Below are positions 27,408-35,763 of a stretch of DNA of 64,000 nt, piece after piece. Origin of the DNA: an uncultured Prevotellaceae bacterium (lineage in GTDB: Bacteria; Bacteroidota; Bacteroidia; Bacteroidales; Bacteroidaceae); assembly GCA_947169245.1 (NCBI GenBank), contig CAMVPA010000006.1, forward strand, positions 1 through 64,000. Reading direction: 5' to 3'. How positions within the stretch are numbered: the first letter of the stretch is position 1; each line of letters starts with the position of its first letter. Below the pieces are notes generated by a model that was given only the letters and a program-made list of their open reading frames with translations, was not told the DNA's origin and made no database searches. Position numbers and translations under genes: made by a program.

Positions 27408-27560
27408 CTATTCGTCGTCATCGCCCCAGAAGGTGCCGCGGCGGGACTCGATAGAGCCACCACTATAGTCGCCTTTTTTAATCTCTGAGGTCTCGCACAA
27501 GTGATGCTCTATGTGTATCTGTAAGACATCTGTTACAGGTGCAATATATATTTTCTTCAT
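27408..27560 (-). CDS. Small acidic MKKIY-family protein
   Basis: A 50-residue protein, start MKKIYIAPVTDVLQIHIEHH, end RRGTFWGDDDE. A strong ribosome site (GAGGAGG) stands 6 nt before the ATG. It has no signal peptide and no transmembrane segment. It resembles the protein at 30087: both begin MKKIY, have P-T-VL-I and HH at the same places, and end in an acidic run. It follows the 786-residue exported protein by 18 bp, as 30087 follows the 939-residue protein. Function unknown. Confidence 0.75.
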   Translation of the reverse strand: MKKIYIAPVTDVLQIHIEHHLCETSEIKKGDYSGGSIESRRGTFWGDDDE

Positions 27561-27578
27561 ATTGGTTCCTCCTCTTCT

Positions 27579-29939
27579 TTACTTCATGATTACCTTTTTA
27601 CCATTCACAATATAGAGTCCCTTCGTGGGCTGGCTCACACGCTGACCCCTCAGGTTGTAACAATCGCCGGTCTGCAATCCGTCAATTTTTGAATTCTTCA
27701 ATTCTTGAACGCCTGTCGTTTCGTCGTCGAAGGCAATGCTCAAGCGGGCTCCTGTGGCCCCTGTTGCATCCAGATAAGCCTTGCCAGCATTGATGGTGAC
27801 AGAGTGGTCAGCATCAAGCCAGTTCTTCAGGTTCTGGAACTCGGCGGTACCATCGTTATTCGACAGCACATAGAAGTTGGCGTAGTTCGCGGTCTCCTTC
27901 GTGAGGGTTGTGTTGCTTGTAACACCCACCAGCATGTTACCGGTGATAGCCTCGCCCGATGCTGCCACAGGAATGGTGATGGTAGCCGTAGGCGTACCCT
28001 TCAGCATGATGCCCTCACCAGCTTGTATTGCAGCATCCGTTGTCGTCATCGTCACAGAGCTGCCGCCCACAGCAGAAGCATAGTAGGCTTTCACCTCACC
28101 TGTTGATGCTGTCATGCTCGACAGATCAAGAGCATAGGGGCTTGCAAAGGTTGTCCAGCCAGTGGCTCCGATGATGGCAGATGAAGTTGGTTCAACAGGC
28201 TCATAATATATTACCTTCTTCAAAGCTCTGCTTTGTGGATTAGAGTAAGTTGTTGTTGCGTCTTGTACAACTGTAGTATAAGAAGAATTTTGGCAATGTG
28301 TATAAGCAGCTATAGAATTTATAACGGCATCGGGTATGTCGCATTTAACAACATCTCCACTTCCTTTATCATTTGTACCAAATCCATAGCCAGCCAAGTA
28401 TTTAAATTTATTACCTCTTGTAACAGAAAGCCAAGTGTCATACGTAAAGTTACCATCTACAGTGGAATAGTGGTAATTGTCATCTGTATTGTCAGTATTG
28501 GCAGATAAATCGGCATTTTTTCCTGCTTTTTTTGTCCAATTAGCCCATCTTGTCATGCCTTCAGCAATAGTCCAAGTAGCACCGCTAAATGTTGTTCCCA
28601 AAACGCTCAATGCTATTGTTCCGAAATCAGGGGATTCATGCACTTTATTAAAAAGAGCGTACTCAACACCAAAACTTTTTTCGCTACTAGTGTATCCACT
28701 TGCTGTAGCGGTCACAATAAGTTCTCCTATCGTATTAGGAGTGAATGTACCACTACTAATATCCACTTCTTCGCCGTTATATGTTGCTGTGAGCGTAGCT
28801 GTTGGAGCACCCTCAAGAGCAGAGTTGTTGCAAGCAATTGTGTATTGTGGTGAATAGTAACTGCCATTAGCAACAACATTTGTGGCATTAATCGTAGGCT
28901 TTTCCAATGTTATTGCTCCTGCAGTCACAGCCTGAGAAGATACGGAAGAACTCTTTGTCCCATTCTCATGCATCACATAGGCATAATAGGTTCCGCTTTC
29001 ACTAAATGTCACAGATTTGCTTGTAAGGCTTGTTGATGTATAGGCAGCATTGCCAACGGCAGGAGCCTCAGCAGCAGGCGAAATGGTATAATAAAGAGTT
29101 CCACTTCCGTAATTATTTGTTAAGGAATAAATGCGGTTGACCCCATCTACACGGGTAAATGCAAACACAGGAGCTGGAATAGTGAAATCTTCGGCATCCA
29201 CATAATCATATATGTCAAGATTGTCAAAATTCAGTTTACTATTTGCACGTCCAAGCAAAGCCCAGATTCCCTTAATCGAAGGAAGCGCTGCTACGGTCTT
29301 TGAACCTGTTTTGACATCTTCTGTGGTAGAGTTATCTGTTATTGTATAATCGACAGAAGTAGATGTGAAGATAAGTTTTATGTGGTACCACTTACTTTCA
29401 CTTAACGAAACTGTGGAACCAGTTGAGTTTAATGGATCATTTACGTACCATTCTTCTTTCTTGGCCACATTTTGGCCTCTTTTTTGTGATAAAAAGAACA
29501 CATAGTCACCACCCGTGTATTCACCGTTGTTGCTAATGGATGCTGCGGATGTCGGAACAAAAAACTGATCTACAGAACCACTGGTTCCACTTGCATCACC
29601 AGTTGTCAACTGGCAGTCGAATTCAACTACATATCCAAGTGCCTCCTTAGTGGAAGTGGTATATCCCGTTCCAGCTGTGTAACCAAAAGAAACAGTTCTA
29701 TAACAAGTTCTGTGTCCCGAACCTCCTCCTTGATAACATTGTGAATATGTACCATAGATAGCATCACCCGTCTTTAATGTTTTTCCACCATTAGGGCTTG
29801 CCCAGTCTGTGCTTGTGGCGCTTTCGTAGTTTTGTGCAGTAAGTGTTCGTTTTATTCCATCCGCCCACGCAAAATTGCTTCCCCCAATTAGTAGGGTGGC
29901 GACGAGGAGGGTGTTTGTAAGTAGTTGTTTCACATTCAT
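27579..29939 (-). CDS. Large exported protein with shared C-terminal module
   Basis: A 786-residue exported protein of unknown function. Signal peptide 1-26 (ending FAWA). The N-terminal third has a lectin-like pattern (FFLSQKRGQN, KWYHIKLIFTSTSVDYTI). Two immunoglobulin-like or beta-hexosaminidase-C-like domains follow (about 250-340 and 345-430). The last 200 residues, from about 580 (IIGATGWTTFASPYALDLS), form a module shared with the protein at 30278, containing AGEGIMLKGT, AGKAYL and FDDETTG. It ends GLYIVNGKKVIMK, probably a surface-sorting tail. Codons of the first 570 residues are clearly AT-richer than those of the last 200. It probably belongs to the unit starting at 33097. Confidence 0.8.
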   Translation of the reverse strand: MNVKQLLTNTLLVATLLIGGSNFAWADGIKRTLTAQNYESATSTDWASPNGGKTLKTGDAIYGTYSQCYQGGGSGHRTCYRTVSFGYTAGTGYTTSTKEALGYVVEFDCQLTTGDASGTSGSVDQFFVPTSAASISNNGEYTGGDYVFFLSQKRGQNVAKKEEWYVNDPLNSTGSTVSLSESKWYHIKLIFTSTSVDYTITDNSTTEDVKTGSKTVAALPSIKGIWALLGRANSKLNFDNLDIYDYVDAEDFTIPAPVFAFTRVDGVNRIYSLTNNYGSGTLYYTISPAAEAPAVGNAAYTSTSLTSKSVTFSESGTYYAYVMHENGTKSSSVSSQAVTAGAITLEKPTINATNVVANGSYYSPQYTIACNNSALEGAPTATLTATYNGEEVDISSGTFTPNTIGELIVTATASGYTSSEKSFGVEYALFNKVHESPDFGTIALSVLGTTFSGATWTIAEGMTRWANWTKKAGKNADLSANTDNTDDNYHYSTVDGNFTYDTWLSVTRGNKFKYLAGYGFGTNDKGSGDVVKCDIPDAVINSIAAYTHCQNSSYTTVVQDATTTYSNPQSRALKKVIYYEPVEPTSSAIIGATGWTTFASPYALDLSSMTASTGEVKAYYASAVGGSSVTMTTTDAAIQAGEGIMLKGTPTATITIPVAASGEAITGNMLVGVTSNTTLTKETANYANFYVLSNNDGTAEFQNLKNWLDADHSVTINAGKAYLDATGATGARLSIAFDDETTGVQELKNSKIDGLQTGDCYNLRGQRVSQPTKGLYIVNGKKVIMK

Positions 29940-30032
29940 GATATTTGTTTGCTAGTAAATAATTGATAAATAGGTTATTGAGTTGTTCCCTATTCGACTT
30001 CTATCGACTACAGAAGTACAGGGCAGAGAGAG

Positions 30033-30079
30033 GACAGCCGCGCCGCCATAAACCCCAAGGGCTATGCGGCGCAGCTGTC
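30033..30079 (-). other. Hairpin between small and large genes
   Basis: GACAGCCGCGCCGCCATA (30033-30050) pairs with TATGCGGCGCAGCTGTC (30063-30079) except for one mismatch and one bulge. On the minus strand it begins 8 nt after the stop of the small gene at 30087. No U tract follows, so it is more likely a processing or partial termination structure inside the operon. Confidence 0.5.
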
Positions 30080-30086
30080 AGTATTA

Positions 30087-30257
30087 TTAATCGTCATAAT
30101 CATCCTCGTCGTCCCAGACGGAATGGTGACGGCTCTCAGCTGTGGTGGCATCATCAACTGTCTCCTCACTAATAGGTAAAGTCTCTGAGCCAGCCATAAT
30201 ATGGTGCATTTCAATTTTCAGCACCGTTGTTATTGGATTCTGATATATTTTCTTCAT
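30087..30257 (-). CDS. Small acidic MKKIY-family protein
   Basis: A 56-residue protein starting MKKIYQNPITTVLKIEMHH, followed by IMAGSETLPISEE, and ending VWDDEDDYDD. I set the start at 30257, where GGAGGAAACAGACT precedes the ATG, rather than at 30278, where the frame opens inside the ribosome site. No signal peptide. It lies 20 bp downstream of the 939-residue protein gene. The conserved N-terminus, MAGS-like middle and variable acidic C-terminus recall a leader-core layout, but no modifying enzyme is visible nearby. Function unknown. Confidence 0.75.
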   Translation of the reverse strand: MKKIYQNPITTVLKIEMHHIMAGSETLPISEETVDDATTAESRHHSVWDDEDDYDD

Positions 30258-30277
30258 AGTCTGTTTCCTCCTATACA

Positions 30278-33097
30278 TTATTTAATAATAACCTTTTTGC
30301 CATTCACGATATACAGACCCTTTGTGGGCTGGCTCACGCGTTGACCATTAAGGTTGTAGACATTGTCCTTTACTGATTCTCCATTGTCCGTTAGACGCGT
30401 AGCACCGCTAATGCCTGTTGTCTCGTCGTTGTTGTAGACGAAACTCAACGAACGGGCACCGCTTGGAACATTGCTCTTCAGCAGATAGGCCTTGCCTGCG
30501 GGAATAGTACGAGCAGCCTCGGTAGCAGCACCACTAATCAGGGCAAACTTGCCACCCTTGAGGATATAGGCCTCGTCGTTCTGAACAATCGTAGGAGCAA
30601 CGGCAGCACTCAGCAGGTTAGTACCAGCATAGGCTGCATCGGCTTTCACAGGAATACTATAGGCTGCACCGGCTTCACCCTTCAGAATAACACCACTGTT
30701 GGCAGGCAGTTCATCAACGCTTGTCAGGGTAACAGCATCATCCGTGGTCTTTGTCACCACAAAGGCATCTGTCAGCCCCGTAGCATTTGCGAAGTCAAGA
30801 CCATAAGCAGAGGCAAGTGAAGAATAACCGCTTTGGGCGATAGTGCCAGTAACAAGTTGTTCTGCTGATATTACTTCAAGCCATGCTTTTTCTACACCAA
30901 GTTCCAGCAGAATGTCTCCACTCGTGGCTGCATTATAGGCAAAGCTGTGTGAATATGTGTGATTAGCGCCTGTAGATGTTGCTGCCACAGAGAACATACC
31001 TGCGTTAGTGTAGTTGATGGTCATCTCTACAGATGCATCCTTCATATCTTCGAGGAAGTCGTCCCAATTTATAGCACCACCATCTTCTGTTATGCTGCGT
31101 GTGCTAACTGTTGATTCGCCATCGCCAATCACATAGTTGTCTGCACGTAATGTATGATCAACACCAGAGGTGCCGCTCAGACGCAATAACCAGTTGAACC
31201 AGTTAGAAACGCCATTACCATGATTGTTGAACACAAACTTCACCGTCTGTCCCATTGAGATGGTCATATCAGTATGATCACCCATAAAGCCTGTTGAGTA
31301 GTCATAAGCGCCAACAATATCATTGGTGGGAGTTCCATAGATGTATACATAGTCGATGAGTCTTGTATTACCACCACCTTGCATATAAATTGTAGTCGTA
31401 CTTGTCAGAGTAAAAGATTCAGAAAAACTAACATTGTATCCTTGTGGCGTTGTTGTAAAGAACAACTCGTCTCCTTTATAAAATTTGTGATTTTCATGAC
31501 CAGAGCCGTTTCCACGATTTACTCCACAGAGGGTATAACTGCCAGCAGGAAGTGTAAAGATTGCTGTTTTTTCTGATGCATATCCACCAGCTCCCATTGA
31601 CAATCTCGTATCTGCGCTAACACCAGTTCCTTTTGTAAAAATGTCTTCTCCCTCTGCAAGGAACAATAAGTTTGTTATATTGCCTGCAGTATAGTTTTTC
31701 GTTACTTCTTTATTGTCAGAATCTAGCAAGAGTTTCGATTTGTAGCCATTGCCATCTACACCTGTGTTATCTGTTGTTGTGGTATAAAGAGTTGTTCCTG
31801 ATTGTAATACTTGAGGATAATGATAGTAAACAGTCTCATTTTCGTAAGCGCTTTCTGACAGAATCGTCTGTCCGATAGAGGCTTTTATAGTGTAGTTGTA
31901 TTTTGCTGCCTCAGCATAGATCAATTCTATGATGTTATCCTCGGCATTTGCTACCAACGTGATATTCTTATTGCCTGTAGAATATTTATACTTCACATCT
32001 TCAGACCAAATATATGTTGGCAGATTCTCACCGCTTGCAGTAACAACGTCCCCAGTATATGCGTTGCCCACATATGCTGTTTTGATAACATTTTGGTTCT
32101 CATCTAAATATTTGATGGTATATGTCGTTTCTTCAGTTGCTGCTTTGAATACGAGATTTATGACATTACTTGCAGCTGTTGTTGACAGAGTGATGGTCTC
32201 ATTACCTGATTTGTATGTGTATTCTGTGTCATCTTTTGTAAAATTCGCCAACTGCTCAGCGGATGCAGTTGCTGATAGGCCAGCATAACTATTACACTCA
32301 ACAGACTTCAGCAACACATCGTTTTCATCCTTATAATTAATTGTATAAGTCGTTGCCGGTGAAGTTGAATAGAAGGCAACATTGTCATAAGTGTTTCCAC
32401 CGCTTTGTCCAACACGAGGCAAATTAAAAGATTTCACGCTTTTAAGTGTAACCCCGTCTGGGACATTGACTGAGCCTGTAACCGTACTTAATTGACTAAC
32501 TGTTCCACTGCTTCCCTTGGAGGCATAAGTTACAGTATAGTTTACTTTCTGGTTTTCCAAATCTATGGTGACATCAAAACCGTAAGCAACACTACGAGGA
32601 GTATACACATATGATGCTTTAATGTCTTGTCCAAAAATTCTAAGCACAATAGTTTCACCACTACCACTTGGCAGACTTGTTGGTGATTGTACTACAGCAT
32701 AGTTATCAGTCGTTGCGCCACCTTCTTCTTTAACGCCATAGATATTAAAAAATGTGTAGTTTCCTCCATTGAATTTTCCTACAGCTTTAAACGTGACTGT
32801 ACCTACTGTTTGTGGCTGTCCAAAAGAATAACTCCTACCGTTAGGCTGATTGCCAGAAAGAACAGTACCAGTCATAACTAAAGTCATTGTGGAGAATTCT
32901 TGAGACGTGTAGTCTGTTGTGAAATCTGTCTGAACATCAATGCCAGTCAGCACTTCGTTGTCATAAGTCGGAGTTCCGAACACCACATCGTAGCGATAAC
33001 TGTCGTTCGTGTAGACATCTGCCCACGCCCCATTCACTCCTGCTAGCAGACCTGCTACTACGAGTAGCGTTTTTAGTAAAGAATTTTGTTTGTTCAT
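30278..33097 (-). CDS. Large exported protein with MucBP-like repeats
   Basis: A 939-residue exported protein of unknown function, possibly an adhesin. Signal peptide 1-26 (ending NGAWA). Two MucBP-like repeats start near residues 252 (YTINYKDENDVLLKSV) and 326 (YTIKYLDENQNVIKTA), a family associated with mucin or glycan binding. A beta-rich middle follows. The last 190 residues, from about 745, match the C-terminal module of the protein at 27579 (SGYSSLASAYGLDF, ANSGVILKGE, AGKAYL, NNDETTG) and end GLYIVNGKKVIIK. The N-terminal 740 residues are encoded by AT-rich DNA, the C-terminal module by DNA like the rest of the window. It is the first gene of a four-gene unit. Confidence 0.82.
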   Translation of the reverse strand: MNKQNSLLKTLLVVAGLLAGVNGAWADVYTNDSYRYDVVFGTPTYDNEVLTGIDVQTDFTTDYTSQEFSTMTLVMTGTVLSGNQPNGRSYSFGQPQTVGTVTFKAVGKFNGGNYTFFNIYGVKEEGGATTDNYAVVQSPTSLPSGSGETIVLRIFGQDIKASYVYTPRSVAYGFDVTIDLENQKVNYTVTYASKGSSGTVSQLSTVTGSVNVPDGVTLKSVKSFNLPRVGQSGGNTYDNVAFYSTSPATTYTINYKDENDVLLKSVECNSYAGLSATASAEQLANFTKDDTEYTYKSGNETITLSTTAASNVINLVFKAATEETTYTIKYLDENQNVIKTAYVGNAYTGDVVTASGENLPTYIWSEDVKYKYSTGNKNITLVANAEDNIIELIYAEAAKYNYTIKASIGQTILSESAYENETVYYHYPQVLQSGTTLYTTTTDNTGVDGNGYKSKLLLDSDNKEVTKNYTAGNITNLLFLAEGEDIFTKGTGVSADTRLSMGAGGYASEKTAIFTLPAGSYTLCGVNRGNGSGHENHKFYKGDELFFTTTPQGYNVSFSESFTLTSTTTIYMQGGGNTRLIDYVYIYGTPTNDIVGAYDYSTGFMGDHTDMTISMGQTVKFVFNNHGNGVSNWFNWLLRLSGTSGVDHTLRADNYVIGDGESTVSTRSITEDGGAINWDDFLEDMKDASVEMTINYTNAGMFSVAATSTGANHTYSHSFAYNAATSGDILLELGVEKAWLEVISAEQLVTGTIAQSGYSSLASAYGLDFANATGLTDAFVVTKTTDDAVTLTSVDELPANSGVILKGEAGAAYSIPVKADAAYAGTNLLSAAVAPTIVQNDEAYILKGGKFALISGAATEAARTIPAGKAYLLKSNVPSGARSLSFVYNNDETTGISGATRLTDNGESVKDNVYNLNGQRVSQPTKGLYIVNGKKVIIK

Positions 33098-33239
33098 TGT
33101 TATATATTTTTAGGTTCTTATTTCTATACCCTGTCACCAATGAAGGCTGTGCTTCAGAGTGGTTTTTAAGTAGTTTGTTTCTTGTAACCTGTTAATAGTT
33201 TGTAAGCGCTGTGCAAGCACAGGAGACGAATCTCGATTA

Positions 33240-33247
33240 CAAAGGTA
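33240..33247 (-). promoter_or_regulatory. Promoter -7 box for the large/small surface-protein operon
   Basis: TACCTTTG on the minus strand, 142 bp upstream of the 33097 start codon. A TTG lies about 22 bp further upstream, within a CGTTGTAAGCAACG inverted repeat (33261-33274) that might be a regulator site. Confidence 0.55.
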
Positions 33248-33402
33248 CAAAAAAATTTTTCGTTGTAAGCAACGACGGGGCGTTTTTTTCGGTTTTTTAG
33301 CACAATTATCAGTTTTCATAGGTGTTTAGCAAAAAAACGGGGGTACTCATTACGGCTAACAACATGTGAATTAGGACATAAACGGTAATGGGCGAAAATC
33401 TT

Positions 33403-33862
33403 CGCTTTCTGAGGTAAACAGGGAAAAGACACACACTGCGTAACATGTGACATGTGACATGAAGCGTTTTTCGGAAGTGTTAAAATCAACAATTTTTATA
33501 CATTACACACTATCTATAATATATTATATATAATATATTATAGATAACATATCGTCTGACTATTCCTGTCACATGTCACATGTCACATGTCACATTCTGC
33601 TTCCGCAGTAAAATCGAGAAAGTATAAAATATTAATACACCAAAACGAAACGTCAACACGTGTTAAGTATGTTAACGCCCGCTCGGCGCTTTACATTTAT
33701 TAACGCAATTTGCTGAGGGGGGCGATAGGGGGTTGCTGACTGCCAAGCGCTGTTGCCAGTCAAAATGTGACAGGAAGCGAAAGGCGTGAAAAACGCCGCT
33801 TTCCGCAGTAAACACTGGGGAAAGCGGCGATTGTAACATGTGACATGTGACACGAAGCGCGT
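33403..33862. repeat. Cluster of ACATGTGACATGTGAC repeats
   Basis: TAACATGTGACATGTGACA followed by TGAAGCG is at 33441-33466, and a copy with one change is at 33834-33859. Both follow similar sequence (CGCTTTCTGAGGTAAACA at 33403; CGCTTTCCGCAGTAAACA at 33797). An inverted run of GTCACAT units lies at 33568-33595, next to CTTCCGCAGTAAA. This looks like three copies of one element in a gene-free region. Confidence 0.65.
33511..33546. repeat. 36-bp perfect AT palindrome
   Basis: TATCTATAATATATTATA (33511-33528) is followed immediately by its exact reverse complement (33529-33546). It contains only two GC pairs and has no loop. It may extrude as a cruciform. Confidence 0.85.
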
Positions 33863-34101
33863 TTGAACATTCTTGCGTCCCGTTCTTGCTCTGGCAAGCG
33901 AACAAGTTCTTGGACAAGCCAAGCGGCAAAGCCGAGCGCGAGCGGGTAGCAAGCGTCCTTCGGCCGAGCGGAACATGGAAGATTGAACATGGAACATTCA
34001 GAATGCGCACGCCATTCGTCAGAATGAGTTGGCGAAAATTCCGAATGGGCTGCTCATACACTAGAGTCAAAAAACATAGTAGAATTTGCAAAAAGCCATA
34101 C

Positions 34102-35490
34102 TTACAGTCCCGCTTTCATCCACTCCAGGCACTTCTCCTGACTGGTGGGGAAGCGCCAATGACCGCTCGACGGAGTGATGTCCTTCTGTTTGGGAGCGGT
34201 GATGACGTTCCATGCAGCCCAGACAGAGGTGGGCGAACAGGTGTCGTCATTGTAGCCCCACGACATGAAGGTGGGCACCTTCAGCAGACGGGCGAAGTTG
34301 ACCACGTCGAAGTACTGCAAGGTCTCGACGGCCTGCTGCTGAGGAATGTCGACCTGGCCGTCTTTATAGAAAGAGGTGAAGAACTTGGGCCAGCCGCCAG
34401 CACGATGGTGCAGGAAGCCAGTGAGGTCGCAGAGGGCCGGATAGAACGGTGCACAGAAGGTGACCTTCTCGTTGAGGGCTGCAGTGACAATTGTGAGCGC
34501 GCCGCCCTGCGAGCCTCCAGTGACAATGACGTTGCGTCCGTCCCACTCGGGCAACGAGCAGAGGAAGTCGACGGCACGGGCACAGCCCACATACACATCT
34601 TTATAATAATAGGTGTCCTTCGACTCCATGCCGCGACGCATATAGCCGTCGCACTTCTTCTGGCGCATGGCGTTATACTCGTCGTCGGGAATACGCGGGT
34701 CGTTGTCGTGAATCTCAATCTTCAGATAGATGCAACCCTCACGGGGGAAGTAGTCGCTGGGGTAAGGCTTGGTGCTGCCAGCACCAGGAGGACATAGTAC
34801 GACGGGAAAAGCCTCCCCAAGCCCCTCCGAAAGAGAGGATGTTTGATTAGAATACGTTGAATTTGGCAACATGACGCTCCCTGCGGAGGTCGGCATCGTC
34901 AGATAGCCATAGATCCACTTGTCTTTTCCTACATGCAGGCGTACCAGCTTGGTTGTCATCTTGTCGTTGGTGGCATCGGGCACATCGAAGTATTCTGGCT
35001 CCAAGTCGATCTTGCGGGCTGCCTTCAGCGCTTTCTGCCAGAACTGCTCGAAGTCCTTGGGCATGGGCGTGAAGGTCTGGATTTGTTCGGGCGAAAAAGC
35101 AAGCTTCACCAGGTCTTTCTGCGTCTTGCCATCAGCAGTCTTGAACTCGTACTGGCAGGCCAGGAAACCGGGCTCTGTCATCGTGCCCATAGGGATGAGG
35201 GCCTCGCCGTCGGCAAACGTCACGGAGTCGCGCCCTGAGGGCAGGAACATTTCGGGCCCCACCTTATAATATACTTTTGTGCCGTTCAAAGGCACGCCAC
35301 CCTCCTGGGCCACAATGCGCAACAGCGCCGTCTGCCCCACAGCATAGTGACTGTCGGCATGGTTGGGCGTTGCCACCACCTGAGCAAAGGGTTTGCGCGG
35401 ATTGCCAAACTCCTGTTGAAACTGCTGGGCCTGTGTACATACTGCCATCAGACCTACCAACAGCAAAAGTAACTGTCTTTTCATCATCAT
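34102..35490 (-). CDS. CE7-type acetyl esterase (AXE1 family)
   Basis: Exported alpha/beta hydrolase, 462 residues. Signal peptide 1-21 (ending VCTQAQ). An immunoglobulin-like N-terminal domain (about 30-130) precedes an AXE1 domain with catalytic Ser327 in GGSQGG, an acidic residue in WGYNDDTC and His in SSGHWRFP. Family members remove acetyl groups from xylan or oligosaccharides; acetylated pectin fragments are plausible here. A segment near residues 209-226 (PNSTYSNQTSSLSEGLG, bases 34811-34850) is low-complexity and resembles the in-frame insertions of other genes in this operon. Last gene of the operon starting at 43222, 8 bp after the esterase remnant. Confidence 0.88.
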   Translation of the reverse strand: MMMKRQLLLLLVGLMAVCTQAQQFQQEFGNPRKPFAQVVATPNHADSHYAVGQTALLRIVAQEGGVPLNGTKVYYKVGPEMFLPSGRDSVTFADGEALIPMGTMTEPGFLACQYEFKTADGKTQKDLVKLAFSPEQIQTFTPMPKDFEQFWQKALKAARKIDLEPEYFDVPDATNDKMTTKLVRLHVGKDKWIYGYLTMPTSAGSVMLPNSTYSNQTSSLSEGLGEAFPVVLCPPGAGSTKPYPSDYFPREGCIYLKIEIHDNDPRIPDDEYNAMRQKKCDGYMRRGMESKDTYYYKDVYVGCARAVDFLCSLPEWDGRNVIVTGGSQGGALTIVTAALNEKVTFCAPFYPALCDLTGFLHHRAGGWPKFFTSFYKDGQVDIPQQQAVETLQYFDVVNFARLLKVPTFMSWGYNDDTCSPTSVWAAWNVITAPKQKDITPSSGHWRFPTSQEKCLEWMKAGL

Positions 35491-35498
35491 TCCTTTTA

Positions 35499-35762
35499 TC
35501 AGTCTTTCTTGATTGCATCAGCAATGGTCTTGGCCCACGGGGCCCAGTCGTGCCCTTCGTTCTGCATGGACAGATGGCTGTAGCCACCACCTGGACAATC
35601 GACAACGGCACGTCCTGTAGGATGCTCGGGCAGATAGGCCGCAAGGGTGGCCTTTCCGTCGGGGGTCAGGTTGACGGTGAACTGGCGAGCGCCCGACTGA
35701 GCCAAGCTGACAAGGGAAAAGGGAAAAGCAAGAAGTGATAAAGAGAGCAGCAATCGTTTCAT
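35499..35762 (-). pseudogene. Truncated exported esterase remnant
   Basis: An 87-residue frame with a signal peptide (ending VSLAQ) and the N-terminal part of an alpha/beta hydrolase: RAVVDCPGGGYSHLSMQNEGHDWAP, the oxyanion-hole region of acetyl-xylan-esterase-like proteins. The nucleophile, acid and His regions are missing: after DWAP the frame reads WAKTIADAIKKD and stops. Normal relatives have about 270-300 residues. An internal deletion of roughly 600 bp that kept the frame is the simplest explanation. It sits between GH2 (1 bp gap) and CE7 (8 bp). Confidence 0.75.
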
Positions 35763-35763
35763 A

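Larger units (their letters stand above)
33248..34101. other. Gene-free region rich in repeats
   Basis: About 850 bp between the surface-protein promoter and the CE7 gene. It contains the ACATGTGAC repeats, the AT palindrome, GGAACATGGAAGATTGAACA-type repeats (about 33969-33998) and a 22-nt block at 33949-33970 that recurs inside the GH115 gene. Open frames here (33653-34091 minus, for example) overlap each other, have no ribosome sites and look spurious. Confidence 0.6.

Noticed and set aside
30033..30079. Full terminator splitting the surface-protein unit
   Set aside because: No U tract and no clear TAnnTTTG box before 29939, so the genes are better seen as one unit with an internal hairpin.
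33568..33595. GTCACAT tandem units as a possible CRISPR array
   Set aside because: The units are about 9 bp and contiguous without spacers; no cas genes are in the window.
33653..34091. Three overlapping minus-strand frames in the gene-free region
   Set aside because: No ribosome sites, no domain likeness, and made of repeat sequence.
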